Below, piece by piece: positions 1 through 13,298 of a stretch of DNA of 64,000 bases; position 1 is the stretch's first letter, and every line of letters starts with the position of its first letter. Made by a program: the position numbers and the translations under genes. The notes beneath the pieces were generated by a model. That model did not search any database. It saw only the letters and a program-made list of their open reading frames with translations, and was not told the origin of the DNA. The stretch lies in NCBI GenBank assembly GCA_028622995.1, contig JAJQJQ010000007.1:3844001-3908000 (forward strand), given 5' to 3'. This stretch comes from Panagrolaimus kolymaensis (lineage: Eukaryota > Nematoda > Chromadorea > Rhabditida > Panagrolaimidae).

Positions 1-1619
1 GATTACAATATCTCTGCTACCGCAAACATGGAATATCCCGGTCAAATTTATATCTCCCCTCAACAACTACAAGCTAATACAGTTGTTTATGCTGCCATTG
101 TTGGTTTAGCACTTGAAAACAATTTCACACTTTGTAATGAATTAGGTGATACTGTTGAAAATTTTACTACTGTTGCACCTCAAAATACAAGTAACAAAAA
201 TATTCTTGTACAACAAAATACTAAAAAATTTAATTTTAGATAGCAGTTGTATAAGCTTGGATCTTATTTTTATTCTTGACAGATCTCAAAGTGTTTTGGC
301 TGATTATTATAACGATGTAAGTAATATTTTCAAGAAGTTTAAAGCGTTACTTCCTCAAATTTTTAGAATGTAACATCTTTTATTCTTGACATTGCAAATC
401 AATTTACATTCTTTGATGAAGCAACCCCAGGAAACCCAGCATTTGCTCGTTTTGGCGTCATTGAATTTTCAACAGAAGCTCAAGTAACCATTCCATTAGG
501 AAATTATTCGAGAGGCGGGTTTAATGATAATGTTCATTCCAAAGTTGCTTACAGCATAGAAGAAGGAACCACTAATATTGGCGACGCACTCATGGCAGCT
601 TATTATCAATTTCAACAAAATTCTTTGAATCGTAACAAAGTAATTATCCTCGTAGTTGATGATGTGTAAGCTACAAAAAAAATTTATTTTAGAAAAAAAT
701 AATACCAAATTTTTAGTTATGGTGGAGATATTCAAAGTGCAAAAGATGCTTATAATCGACTTCAAACTTTTGTTACTCTTCCAATTGGTGTTGTAATTTC
801 TGGCACATGGGGTGATGAACCCGACGCTTATTCGAATTTAGTTGATTTGATTGGAGATAAAACATCTTTTCCTGATATGAGTACATCCGAGAATCAAATT
901 CTTGATCTTATGGATAATACATTGCCTTGCACAACCCTTCCTGCATGCTCTGCTATCATTTTCGTTGAAGAAGCCTCGACAGCTATTGGACCCAAATCAA
1001 AAAAACAATTTCTTCAACTTGTTTCTAAACTCGTAAATTCCATTGAACATACACCCAATCAACGATTTGGTTTAGCTCTATTTGCTCAAGCAATATTTAA
1101 AGATATTCAAATGCAACAATTTGATGATTTTAATAGAACTCTCAATGATTACATTCGACAACAAAGTGACTCAAATAACCCTAATGGAGGGTTAACATAT
1201 CTTCAACCGTAAGTTGCCGTTGCATTTCATTATCAATTAAACAATAACATCTCGATTGTTTTTAGAATTTTTACTACCCTCAAATCAGTTCTCAATGAAA
1301 GGTTATACGATAGTTATTCAGTACTTTTATGGGTGAACTCGAGTATGAAATTATAAAACATAGCCTTTCATTAAAAATATTATAATCATTTAGACAAGTA
1401 AGAGATATCGGAAAAGCACAATCGTTGGCAATAGATATTGCATCAACGGGCGCAAATGTTTATGTGCTTGATCATTCAACTAAAATTAGTTCTACATTTT
1501 GGAACTTTTTAACGGGTAATTCTAAACATGTTATTAATGGAACTAACGCAAGTGATGATTTACTTTATGCAACATTCACTCAAACAATTATGCCCCAATT
1601 TATTGCAAGCGGATGTTAA
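1..1619 (+). CDS. Secreted VWA-domain protein, two tandem VWA modules (5' end missing)
   Basis: Five exons can be joined in frame: 1-190, 240-316, 367-665, 717-1208 and 1394-1619 (stop TAA), giving 427 residues; the start lies left of the window. The first von Willebrand A domain begins in exon 2 with the hydrophobic strand DLIFIL followed by the metal-binding MIDAS signature DRSQS, and runs through the VIILVVDDVYGGD strand. A second VWA-like domain starts near base 940 (AIIFVEEAST) and ends at the C-terminus. Its MIDAS positions read EEAST, so metal binding is probably lost. NxT/NxS sites and paired cysteines suggest an extracellular protein. Nematodes have many secreted proteins combining VWA with C-type lectin or CUB modules. 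No lectin domain is visible here, but it could lie upstream. The ligand is unknown. Confidence 0.8.
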
Positions 1620-2097
1620 AACTTTTTTTTGGCTATTATGTAATTAGTAGGGAGAATAAATTTAATAAACTCTTTATACAATTTCATTAGACAAAAAGAA
1701 GACATCAAAGTGAAATTTCCTTTTGTGTTGATACAATTGAAATTATGACAAAAAGAAGGCACAGAAAATTGATAATAAAAAAAGAAGTAAACGAAATAAA
1801 AGTAAAGCATTTTATTGTGGAAAGATGAGAAAAGATATTTTCGGTTCAAACAAAAAAAACAAATCGAGAAAATGCAAAGATGAAAAATTGCAGCAAATAT
1901 CAAAATAACCCGGAATAACAAAATTTTACAAAAAGAAAATACAAAAAACTATAAACTAAAATACAAAAAAAAATATATAACACTAAACTATAAAAAGTAA
2001 CATTTGGCAGCTTTGATAAAGAAAAAAAAGGTTAATGGAATGGAGAAAATATTCTGAGATAACTTGAAAATGAAGAATTATTGCAAGCTCGATTGCT
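1620..2097. other. Intergenic AT-rich spacer between convergent genes
   Basis: This stretch lies between the 3' ends of the VWA gene (+) and the small membrane-protein gene (-). It is A-rich and holds no coding signal I can support. It should contain both 3' UTRs. Confidence 0.6.
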
Positions 2098-2710
2098 TTA
2101 AACATCATGAACTTTTGTAGATCGCATAGTTTTGAATGGAGGAGTAATACTTTCTTCGATAGAGGAAGTTGGTAATGGTTGTTTTTCAAAATCACCTCCA
2201 TTATCAGTGATGTCATTGATAGTTCTTTGATGAAGAATGTCACGAGATGAATGATTTGAGCGAGATGAGCTATGGCAACACATTGATTTACAGCAACAGA
2301 TAAGACAGATGAGAAGTGCAACGGAAATAACACCAACAAGAAGCATAACAGGAAATGAAACTTTAGCAAAAAGTTTTTCAGGAATTGATTTTTCTGGTGG
2401 CTTCAATTGTGGACAAATGAAGAATACTTGATCGGTATCAGCCAAAATGATGGGCTTGCATGACTTTGCGCAAGCTTCCCGACAGTGTCCTCTAGTAGAA
2501 AATAGCTTCATTTCTAAAAATTAAACATTATATCACAGTTTTTAAAAAAATAGGCTTGCCTTCGCTGATGAATTCCATAGTGCCATATTGTCCTGGTGTA
2601 TAATGATCATCGGCGTTTACGAAAGATGAACCATGGTTGATTGAAGCTCCAAAACATAAATTGAAACCATAAATTAATACCAAGAAAGAAACCAAAATGT
2701 GCCTTTTCAT
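2098..2710 (-). CDS. Small type I single-pass membrane protein, unknown function
   Basis: Two exons, 2560-2710 and 2098-2513, encode 188 residues. Residues 1-22 form a signal peptide (hydrophobic core VSFLVLIYGFNLCFGA). A short ectodomain with cysteines (GHCREACAKSCKP) follows. A transmembrane helix (FPVMLLVGVISVALLICLIC) leads straight into a CCCKSMCC cysteine cluster that could be palmitoylated. The roughly 65-residue cytoplasmic tail is rich in Ser, Thr and Arg. The 46-bp intron is best read as GC-AG (exon ends GAAG, intron starts GCAAGC); only this join keeps the frame open. I do not recognise the family. The gene is convergent with the VWA gene. Confidence 0.7.
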
Positions 2711-3550
2711 TTTTACTAATTGAGCCCTTTCTTTTCGATCGTCTAAAAAAATATAATATGATAATAAGATAACAACAAAAAATTCTCAAATGCATAACAT
2801 GGAAAAACAACGTCTCGATTCACGCCATTCGAAATTACTCGCGGTTATCACGAATAATTAATTTTCAAAGCTTCAAGTTTTGAATAAAACGTTTACTCAA
2901 AAAATATAAAATCACGCAAAAAAATCTTCGCGCCTTTCTCAAGAGCTTTTTACAAAAAGAAAACATTCGACGCTGAATGTTTGTATACATACTAATAATC
3001 AACAAAAAAAAATGTAAAAACTCGAAGAAAAAATACTAACTAAAAGCAACAGCAGCAGTGCTACTAATAACAAGCAGCAAAAAATGAAAGAATCGTAAAA
3101 AAATTGTAGGCAAACGCAAATTGCATTAAATTTATTGAAGAGCAAAGGTAAAAAAAAGTAAATAATAAAAGTTTTTTGGTTGCTTTCAACGACGGCAATG
3201 CCTTCATTATTTACCACGCAAAAAAAATGCAGAAAAGGAGCAGTCAAGGTTTTAAAGAAAAATAACGGTAAATATGTAAGAAGAAGTCAACCAATAAAAC
3301 TCTGAGGTTAACAAGTGAGTGTGCCTTCCTTCCTTTTAGAGGATAAGTGCTAAACAACAACAAAACATATCAAATGAGAAGTTTCCATTTTTTCGATCGA
3401 AGAAAAAAAAAGTAACATTTAAACAAAAAAGCGATAGGAATATTGTTAGAATTTGAAATGAGTATGTACCTTTTAAAAAACTCATTTCATGACACGAAGA
3501 AAGAAAAATTTACAGAAAAAAAGAGGTCGTAAAAGTGGAAAATTGAGCAA
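2711..3550. other. Non-coding upstream region
   Basis: AT-rich sequence between the start of the membrane-protein gene (-) and the foldback element. It presumably holds that gene's promoter. No exon or RNA gene is supported. Confidence 0.5.
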
Positions 3551-5148
3551 ATATATAAGCCATTTTTTCTAAAAATCGCATATGGTTTGGGATTTCAAAA
3601 AAAAATAAATTTCGCAAATTGACTTTTGTTCATTGCACCTTAGGTTTTCGAGGTCGCTGATCACGAATCTGACCTTAGTTTAATTGGTCTCATAGCGAAA
3701 AACACTAGATCCAGAGGTCTCCAAACGAAAAGTCAACTTTTTTTTAAGACGCTTTTTTTAAAAAGTGTTTACATCAAAAAATAGTAAAAAATACGCTGAT
3801 TATTTTTGTAATTGATGCCGATAATACAAGTATAGGCACAAATGGGTCAAAAGTCCTTTTTAACGAAAAATTCATCGTTTCGCTTAGGAAAACTCGAAAT
3901 CTCTGGCCGCTGTCAATGCTATTGATGGCATATTCGGATTCCCCATGAAATTTTGCCCTAGAAACAGGGAATCTCGAATATAATACGGGTGGCGCCCTGG
4001 GAATATTGACTGGCCGAATGAATTACACCAATATGAGGTCACTATAGAAGTAATTCATAAACACATGTAAAAAATACAAACTCTTAGCTAAAAACGTACA
4101 AAAAAAATTATTTAATGATTTTACAAATCGATAAAACTTCATGTTGTTAAGCTTTTCGATTTTTCCCACATTTTTGAAGTTAAATACTACCAAATAATGG
4201 TCAAAAAAATAAAAATTTACAAAATGAGGTTTTTAATTTTAAAACTCATCATTTCTAAGCTTAATTTGGGTCGTAGAAACCCAATTTGATAACAGGTTCT
4301 ATGGTTGACAATCTCAAAATTGAGGTATAGCATATTGAAAAATTTGCATATTTCAAAAATTCATAACTCAATAACCAGCTTATGATATATTTTTTCTCAT
4401 GTAAATTCGGTTTCTACGACCCAAATTAAGCTTAAAAATGATGAGTTTTAAAATTAAAAACCTCATTTTGTAAATTTTTATTTTTTTGACCATTATTTGG
4501 TAGTATTTAACTTCAAAAATGTGGGAAAAATCGAAAAGCTTAACAACATGAAGTTTTATCGATTTGTAAAATCATTAAATAATTTTTTTTGTACGTTTTT
4601 AGCTAAGAGTTTGTATTTTTTACATGTGTTTATGAATTACTTCTATAGTGACCTCATATTGGTGTAATTCATTCGGCCAGTCAATATTCCCAGGGCGCCA
4701 CCCGTATTATATTCGAGATTCCCTGTTTCTAGGGCAAAATTTCATGGGGAATCCGAATATGCCATCAATAGCATTGACAGCGGCCAGAGATTTCGAGTTT
4801 TCCTAAGCGAAACGATGAATTTTTCGTTAAAAAGGACTTTTGACCCATTTGTGCCTATACTTGTATTATCGGCATCAATTACAAAAATAATCAGCGTATT
4901 TTTTACTATTTTTTGATGTAAACACTTTTTAAAAAAAGCGTCTTAAAAAAAAGTTGACTTTTCGTTTGGAGACCTCTGGATCTAGTGTTTTTCGCTATGA
5001 GACCAATTAAACTAAGGTCAGATTCGTGATCAGCGACCTCGAAAACCTAAGGTGCAATGAACAAAAGTCAATTTGCGAAATTTATTTTTTTTTGAAATCC
5101 CAAAATCCATCGAAAAAGCTCGATTCTTACAAAAAATGGCTTATATAT
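3551..5148. mobile_element. Foldback (long terminal inverted repeat) element, about 1.6 kb
   Basis: The left arm, about 3551-4287, is the reverse complement of the right arm, about 4403-5148. A spacer of about 115 bp separates them. The outer ends read ATATATAAGCCATTTTTT on the left and its complement on the right. The arms look almost identical over more than 650 bp. They differ mainly near the outer tips (about 3575-3590 versus 5102-5125), where the right arm carries roughly 9 extra bases. There is no coding sequence. Any target duplication is hidden because the junction itself (TATATA) is palindromic. It is probably a non-autonomous DNA transposon or foldback MITE. Confidence 0.85.
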
Positions 5149-8100
5149 CGTGCCGACGAATAACGACAATGAGCAGCAGCAGATTTGGCGCCAGATCAGA
5201 TACATACAACAGCGGCAAAAGAATTTAATCAAACAAGCACAAGACTTTTTGGTAGTTTTTATTTTCAATGAAAAGTCAAAGGCGAAAAGACAGCACCAAA
5301 AAAATTGCGAACAAGATAATCCGGAAGGAAAGGAAGCAGCCGCATAAAAAAATTTGGGAGAATGACGATTAGCTTTTTGCAATCCAAAAAAAATCGAAAC
5401 AAAAAATTGTATGTCTACAGTGATCAATCGAACTGATTCGTGTTTGCACAAGCTATTAAATATTTTTTAGAGAGCAAGCAAAAAATAACCTCTTCCTTCG
5501 TCCAAAAGGGATAAACAAGAAGAAGCTTCCAAAACCATCAAAATAAAACCAAAAACATTCGGACAGAATGAATGAACCATCTCCATCGCGCAACTTACTC
5601 GAATGTCAGCTTTTTAGTTAAAGGAAAATAACTAAAAATAAGATTCATTAGCTCCTTAATTAGTCCCGGTGTGAATTGTATTTACAGAAGAAGAAAAATA
5701 CCGGATGCTTGTTATGCCAATTATCGAGTCAGCATGATGTCCTTAAGGTCAGTAAAGGTCTTCAGGGATTCATTCAAGTGGAAAAGTGTCAAAAAATCTA
5801 AACATTGGCATTAGATAGTCTTATCTTGTAAAAAATATTGTCAAATAAATCATAACAAAAAATACCCTTCGAGAATTAAATATCAATAACATTTGTATTG
5901 AGACTACAAAAAGTATAAAAGTAACAATTTTTTCTTTTACTCTTTGCTTTTTCATTTGATTTTTTTGTTAGCGGAAAAACATTAAATTAATTCTATGTTC
6001 GTAAAAGAATAAAATTAAAGAATCTAATGATGTTCGCTTTCATTTGGGAAAGGGATGATGAGGATGAACGACGACTTCATCAGTGGTTCTTCTTCGTTTT
6101 TACATTTTGAAAAATAAAAAAAGCGTTAAAATTCACACCATTTAAAACAAAAATCCCCGGGTGGTCAAATAAACGAACGAATGTCGGATGCAACCAACTA
6201 AAGTGCTAATAAAGCTTTTTCATTTAATGCTGTCGTCGTCCTTATGCCTGTATGTATGATGTTGTTGCGCAAGAAACGAAAAAAATCAATCAAGGAAAAA
6301 CAAAGAGTAGAAAACTTAAGAAAAACAATAATGTTTTTAAGAGATGGGAGGAAAGAAGTCTTTTAAATTTATGGTCATAAAAACAACATGTTTAAATTTT
6401 TAAGTCATTAATAGCCTTTTTCTTCACATCCTTGTTGTTGGATTCCAATGGAAGATGTTTAGAGGGGGAAAGAAAAATGAATGTGTCAAAAAATTTGAAA
6501 ACAAAGACGACACACAAAAATTGGAAAAAAAGTTGTTTTTGGCACATCAGTAGGTTATCCCCTCATCTTCCTTTTTTTAAATGAAGGAGAAATATGAGTT
6601 TTTTTAGTTATATGTCTAAGACCTTCAGAATTGAAGAAGCACCCATCATTGTTTTTGGATGAAGATAATGATAGTCTTGAAAGAAAAAATAAGACCACCG
6701 AAATTTTTTTTGGACAAATGAGATGGCTTTTTTGAAAAGGCTGTTGCATTAGAATTCATTGGGAGCCTTGAAAAAATTTACTGTTGAAAAAAATAAGTGA
6801 AAAGCCAAGGTAAAAAAAGGAAAAAGTCACAAGCAACTTTCAGCTGCGTTAATTAAGAAGAGGAAATTTAATTTAAAAAAGGACCAACTATAAGAGCTGT
6901 AGAATACCTTTAAGCTTTTTTAAACACGGAAAAAATAGGAAACTAAACATTATGAGGTCACAAAAATTGCAAAAAAAGTTAGAATAATAGCAAAAATTTT
7001 AATGTAATCTATTCCAAAAATCAAAGCAAGCTTTGAGGATCAAAGCAATTTTAACCATCTTTAGAAAAAATGGCTGCAAGAGCTATGTCACTGCTGTTGG
7101 CCGGAAATTCTTGACAATTCAAAGCTTGTCGAAAAAATGAAAGATTAAGGGAATATTTTTTGTTTAAATGGATTTAAAATATATAAAAACCGCCGCAAAA
7201 AATAGTCATAAATGAAAGGAGAAAAAGAACATTTGCAAGCAACGAAAAAAAGACCATTAATACCGAAAAGCGAAAAGAGGAAGCTGCTTCAAAAAAAAAC
7301 ATATGTATGCATCTTTTGGTTGGTTGTTGTGTAATGAAAAAACATAGCACCTTCGATCAGCCCGGCACTTTTTAACACCATTTCTATTTTTGCGCAATCC
7401 TAAAGGTTAAAAAAAAAGCCACAACATTATAGAATATTTTTTTGGAAGGGATGAAGAAAGATGCAAATTAGTTAGTGTAAAAATGAATGAATTGGAAAAA
7501 GATCTTGAAAGAAATGCAAAGTGAATAATGAACCATATGAAAAATTTTCACACGAGTATCCAAATACATCATCATCGATGCTGGCTAAGAATGGAGGATG
7601 AATGGAAGAGCAGAAATCCAAAAGTTTGGTGGGAGAACTTTGTTGCGAAGGAGACAATGAGAACTTAGGATAATCGCGAAAAGCTGAATCAAGATGACCA
7701 TGAAGAAAATTTGGGCATAAAGCTCAAAACATAACTTTGAAAATTAAGCTTTTGCCGAAGCAAACCATTATTGCGTATTTTATATTTTGTTTCACCTCAT
7801 CAAAAAATGGCAAAAGAAAGTGACCGCCAGTTTGATCGACCAATACTTCTTTATTTGTATTATTTTTCGTCGTCATATTGGTTGCCGTCCTTCCTACCCT
7901 TTTTTTCAGAAAAAGGTGTTACTAGGCCATTTTTTTGAAAACCATAACAAAATTGATGGGAAAAAAATGAGAATTACTAAAAATAAATTTAGTTAAACAA
8001 GTTATAAAAAACAATCATCCGAAGAGAGAGATATAACCAGGTGCATCATAAATCCAAAAAAAAAAATTGTATTGGGTTGCGCATCGAGAACAATTGCAAA

Positions 8101-11100
8101 TGTTGCCCCGTGCACGGAATTTAATAACGACAAACAATAAAAATGATACAATAGCAATGCAAAAAAAAAACTCAGAGGATCTCTGCAATTTTTTATTTGT
8201 TAGGAGAAAAATAAGGTTAAATGCAGCTGTTTTGGGTAACAAAAGCTAAAAAACGCCAGAAGAGCTTCGCTTACAACAACCTCCAAATATTCGTGGGATG
8301 AGAAAAAAACAAATGCTTTATTATTATTATTAATAATAGATTTGTCAAATGTGAAAGGTCAAGTTTTGAATACTGTAAAAGCTATAAAATGACGTAATAA
8401 AAATTTTGTAAAAATCTCGAGGTAAATATAGAAGCAAAATAAATTTTCAATTTGAGGCTCTAAGAAATGTTAAGATATCCTTATTTTTTTTTCTTGGTTA
8501 TTTTGTTTTCAAAAGTAAAAATATTGACCGAATACAGTAAAGCAATTCAAGCTTGGTAATGTTTTAAAAAAAAAAAAAAAAAGTTTTATATTCACATCTA
8601 ATTCCAACTATTCAACCAGCCATGTTACCCATCAACACATCTCTTTTTTTAATATTTCATTTTAGAACATTTCTTGACTCTCATAAATGAGATCTCCTCC
8701 TTTAATTGAATACAAAATGAGAGACATAGAGTGGCAAAGTATGTGAGTGCCTATGTATGTATCTGCCCGGAGGCATCTTACATTTTTATGGAATGACCAC
8801 CGCAATTTTCTGAGCCTTAAGTAAAAACATAAAAATAAAAACATAAGACAAACGCAATTTTTAACATTTCTAAGTTTTTCACACTTGAGCTTTTATCTTT
8901 TTTATTTCGACAAAATAAACCGAAAACAGTCGTCACCATTTTAAAAACCACTTAATTCAAAAACTTTTCTTTTTCAAAGAAAGGAGACTGTTTCAATTCA
9001 TTCATGTTTTTCTTTTATTTTGGTTGAGGATAATGGAAGCGAGCAACAAGTAAAAAGAACAAGAAATACTCCATCCCTTTCAAGTATCGTCGCTTTTTTT
9101 GTCTTTTCCAAAAAAAGAAATATAAAAATTTTAAAGTTTTGTTTTTGTGGCAAAGAAAAAAGTCTTTTCCGATACTCGTAAAATAAGTGAGAATCATTCT
9201 ATCTCTCTTTATTTGTATGTTTTTAGAGAATGCTTTGAAGAAATAAGAAGGTGCGGCACCGGTGTATTTTTTTTTCTTCGCTTTTTTGGGGTTTAGTGCT
9301 TGACCTGAAAGTGACTGACTATGTGATGGGAATGAAAAAAAAGGAGAGTATCGATGGCAAAAAAAATAGGCGATGGAAAGCGGAAAAGAGTAAAAACATT
9401 GCGATTGCGCTTGAATGCATTTAAACAAGAAAAATTGCAAAGTGACAGAGTATATTTTTGATTGCATGCGCAGGAATATATTCTCTCATCTCCTTTTTTG
9501 CGGTAAACATTCTGGGTAATTGCTCTTAAAGAAAAATATGAATATAAAATAAAGAACAATGCTTTGGGATTTTTTGGATAAGCTCCAAGATCAAAGAGAG
9601 AAAAAAACGGGGGTAGATAGATTTATTCTGAGAAAGATAGTGATCTACTGAAAACAATCGAGGTCGATTTTGAGGACATAGAGAGAAAAAAAGAACTACA
9701 ACAAAAGAGGTAGTCAACCATATGAAAATGAGATCGTAGTTTAATTAAAAAAGTTTGTGAAACTGTGAAAAGAATATTCTGTTGCGAAAGCAACAGTATG
9801 AAAAATTTCAAAAACAGAAGTTGTTGTTGGCCTTTTCGTATCACATTAAACTATTTTTTCGCGAAAAAAACTGCCAAAAGATATCGACAAAAAAGAAAAA
9901 ACAAAACAATCTTGTTTACTACAGCTAAAAAATTTAACATTTACACATCAAAAAAATCGGGCTCTGGTCTTTTGATGTGAAAAATATATACTGTAAAATG
10001 GATGTTGTTGATCAGATGACTAATAGCTTGTTTTTATAATTCCCAAAAATAAATAGAAAAAAAAGCTAATGAAATTTAAATGCCAAAGTTTCGCAAGTTT
10101 TTTTATATTTGGGAAAATCTCAAATTTAAAAATAAACCCAATTCTATGTATCAATAAAAAAGAGTAACTCTAAAAGCCCTCTCAACTGCTTTTGTTGTGT
10201 TTAACTTAAATCCCGCCAAAAAAAAACATCTTGTTTTATTATGTTTTGAAAAAAAGAAGATATTTTTTACCTTAACCTTCTTTCTTTCATTTTTTTACAA
10301 TGCATTCAAACAAACAAAAGAAACACGCGTGTTTGAAAGAGATGAATCAAAAAAAGAGTTGAAAACGAAGCAACTACTAACCCCTTAAGATCCTTGACAA
10401 TTTTGCGCTTGTTTCAACTTTTTCTTTCTCTTCCTGTTGTTGTTGATGTATCTTTCTTACAAAAATATGTACAATACAAGACAATACAAGGGAGAGTTAA
10501 TAAATGCAAAATAAAAGAGAAAGAAAGAATTTGATTCGACGTGGGTAAAAAATATGCCTGAATTTTTTTTACTGAAAGCTTCTTCTTTTTTTTTTTTTGC
10601 AAAAAAGCAATTGAAAAAATCATTAGCATAAGTTTTTTTGTGGGAGAAAAAAATTGCTGTCTATTGGAAAAAATGGAAGGATTCAATTTGCATGTTGATG
10701 AAAGTGTTCGAAGAGAAATAAAGTAGCCGGAAAAATGATGAAAAATAGGAAATTAGGATGCCTGATTGATGGCGGATTGTAGCTTATAGCCGAAGGGATA
10801 AATTGGGGAAAGTTAAAAATCAAATTATTTTAAAGCAAAATTTAAAAGATTATTTATTACAAACGTTTTAAATCCGTGGTGTTCTTAAAAATAGCTACGA
10901 AAAAAACCATTTTGTTTTACAAGAGAAATCCATATTTTCTTGCAATCAAAAATACTATAATTGAAACTAAGTTTTGTTGTTTCAAAAGATAAATTGCACC
11001 AACTTGTGACTATCATTTGATTGCATAAATGCACTTTAAATCGAAGAGAATGAATGATTCAATAAGATTTTTAGAAGATTAAGAAATTCTTTGGCATTTA

Positions 11101-13298
11101 TTGCATTGCAGTCTCTTAATTCTTTAACCTCTCTGTCATCCATCATTTTGAACCTTTTGTATCCAACCTATCAAAAATCTGCCAAAAGAAAAAATAACTC
11201 AAACTGTTTCTTTTTAAAAATGGCGCATTTGAATGACAGATCAAAAAACTCTAAAGAAAAGGTGAGAAAACAATCACACTTTTTTCCCTGACGTTGAATA
11301 GAAAGATCATTTCGATAAGAAAAACCACGGCCATTGCTTGCGCATGCGAAAGCGTATTTTGTTTGGCATTTTCATTTTTTTGTAAGCTCAGTCAGAAGTT
11401 GAGAAAAAGAAGGTAAGTAAGGGGAGCAAGCGTTTTGTAAGTGTGTGTAAGAAAATGTATGTTAGACGATCACAACCACAAAAACTTTGACCTGTTTTTA
11501 CATTTTTCGTTTGTTTGTTTGTAAAAGCGGGAGCCAACAATCGAAAAATAAAAAAATAAAAGAAGTGATCAAACAAAGGCTCAGCACGAGTGTTTATGGC
11601 CACGAAAGGGAAGATTTTTTCTTTTCCTTTTTTGATTTATAAGAAATGAAAAGAATTGAGTACACAAAAGCTGAAGAAAAAAATCATCATACAGAAGATC
11701 CTTTTTTGGTCAATGAAAAATAAAAGGGTTTTTTTTCTTCTATTGAACCGCGAAGGAGCGAGCTGCTTTGAAAGGTAAGAAATGAAAATGATAGCAGAAA
11801 TTGAAAAGGCTTAAAAATATTTTAGAAATGTAAAAATTATGTAAGTAAAACTATATGAAAAATGGAAACGATAACTAAAAATTTCTCTATCAGATTTTTA
11901 AAGTTCATAAGATTCATTCGAAAATTAATAAAGAAAATTTGCAACAAATAGAGGCCATAAAAAGATTTTTACATTTCAATTTTGAACTTTTTTTTAATGC
12001 TGTTAAAGTTGCAATTATATATAGAAGGGAGAAAATTTGACAATTGTCGAACAAGATAAAAATTCGTGTTGAAGCTCATCATCGTCATTTTGACAACAGG
12101 TGAATGACTTTTGTTTAGCTGCTCTCTCTCTCTCTCTCCAAGGGCAATAAAAATGCGTATTTATTCCTTTTTTAAAATAAGGCCTTTAAAAAGCCGACAA
12201 CAATTTGTAAAAAAATATATAAGCAAAACCAAAATTTTGCAAATAAAAAAATGCTGACTTTATTATTTTTTCCTTTCCTGCGCGTTTTCTATATTTTTTT
12301 TGAAAAATGAAAATAAAACTGCTGATCAAATAAGCCACAAAAAAAGTCAGAGTGAAGAAACTTAAGAAGAAGGTTAAAAAGCAACGTTGTTATTTATTAA
12401 AAAAAAGTAAAGTGTATAAAAAAGCGAATGTTTACAATCAAAAAATTATTTTTATAAAAAAAGTATGTTACACAATAGAATAATCTTTCATAGGGAAAAA
12501 GATGAAAAGTAACAAGGAAAAAAAGTTTTCAAAGTCAACAAAGTAGTAGTGAAATTTGAGATTTAACTTTTGGGAAATGAAAAAAAAGAAATGTGCCTAA
12601 GGTCAGGTAAAAATTAGTTTTTTTTATTTAACTTTGAGCTTTATAAAAGAAAACGACATGGTTAAAAGCTGTTGTAAAATATTAAACAAAAATGGGTGGT
12701 CAAAATTAAGAACCAAAAACACTGTTAAATTTTCGTAAAATTAAAAAATCGCTTTTCATTTTTTTGTAGGAAAGTGATGGAATGAAGAAAAACAGTTTCA
12801 GCCCATTTTCCTTTATGCTTGCTTGCCTTGCTTTAACATACGTCGAGAAAAAGAAATGTACAGAGGAAGAGAAATGAGTGAATCAGAGGCAGCGTCCGCC
12901 ACCCGATCAGAGACGAATATAAAAAATGGTTTTTGATAAGCGCAGCAGCACATTTTCTTCATTTTGGATAGTAAAAAACGGAAAAGGACTCTCGATAAAC
13001 GAAGAAACATTACAAGCTTTTGCTTGCACTCTTTCACCATTTTTCCAAATATACAGAAAAAGCAATGATGATGGGAGTCATTTGTGCTTCTTCTCCCTTT
13101 TTTAAAGTTCATACATGGGCCAAAATGCATCATGGGTCATTGGCGAATTTTTCTCCTCGTATTGTAACATTTGAATCATCATTTTATTGGTTTTACAAAA
13201 TATAAATGGCTACTATCATAGCTGCCACAATAAAATTTCGAAACAACAATTTTTATTATTAAATTTGCAAACGTTTTACATAACAATAATCTTCTTTT
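5149..13298. other. 8-kb gene-free stretch
   Basis: No exon chain, domain or RNA gene could be supported on either strand. The sequence is AT-rich with many A/T homopolymers, for example an A-run at 8566-8582 and a CT dinucleotide run at 12120-12139. Open frames of up to 150 codons occur (for example 9015-9467, minus) but are Phe/Lys/Ser-rich translations of homopolymers without splice context. It may be intergenic regulatory DNA of the flanking genes or long introns of an unseen gene. Confidence 0.5.
12120..12139. repeat. CT dinucleotide microsatellite
   Basis: About nine CT units in a row within the non-coding stretch. Confidence 0.8.

Noticed and set aside
9015..9467. 150-codon open frame on the minus strand
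   Set aside because: Composition is Phe/Ser/Lys-rich from T and A runs, with no domain, no splice partners and no conserved-looking segment.
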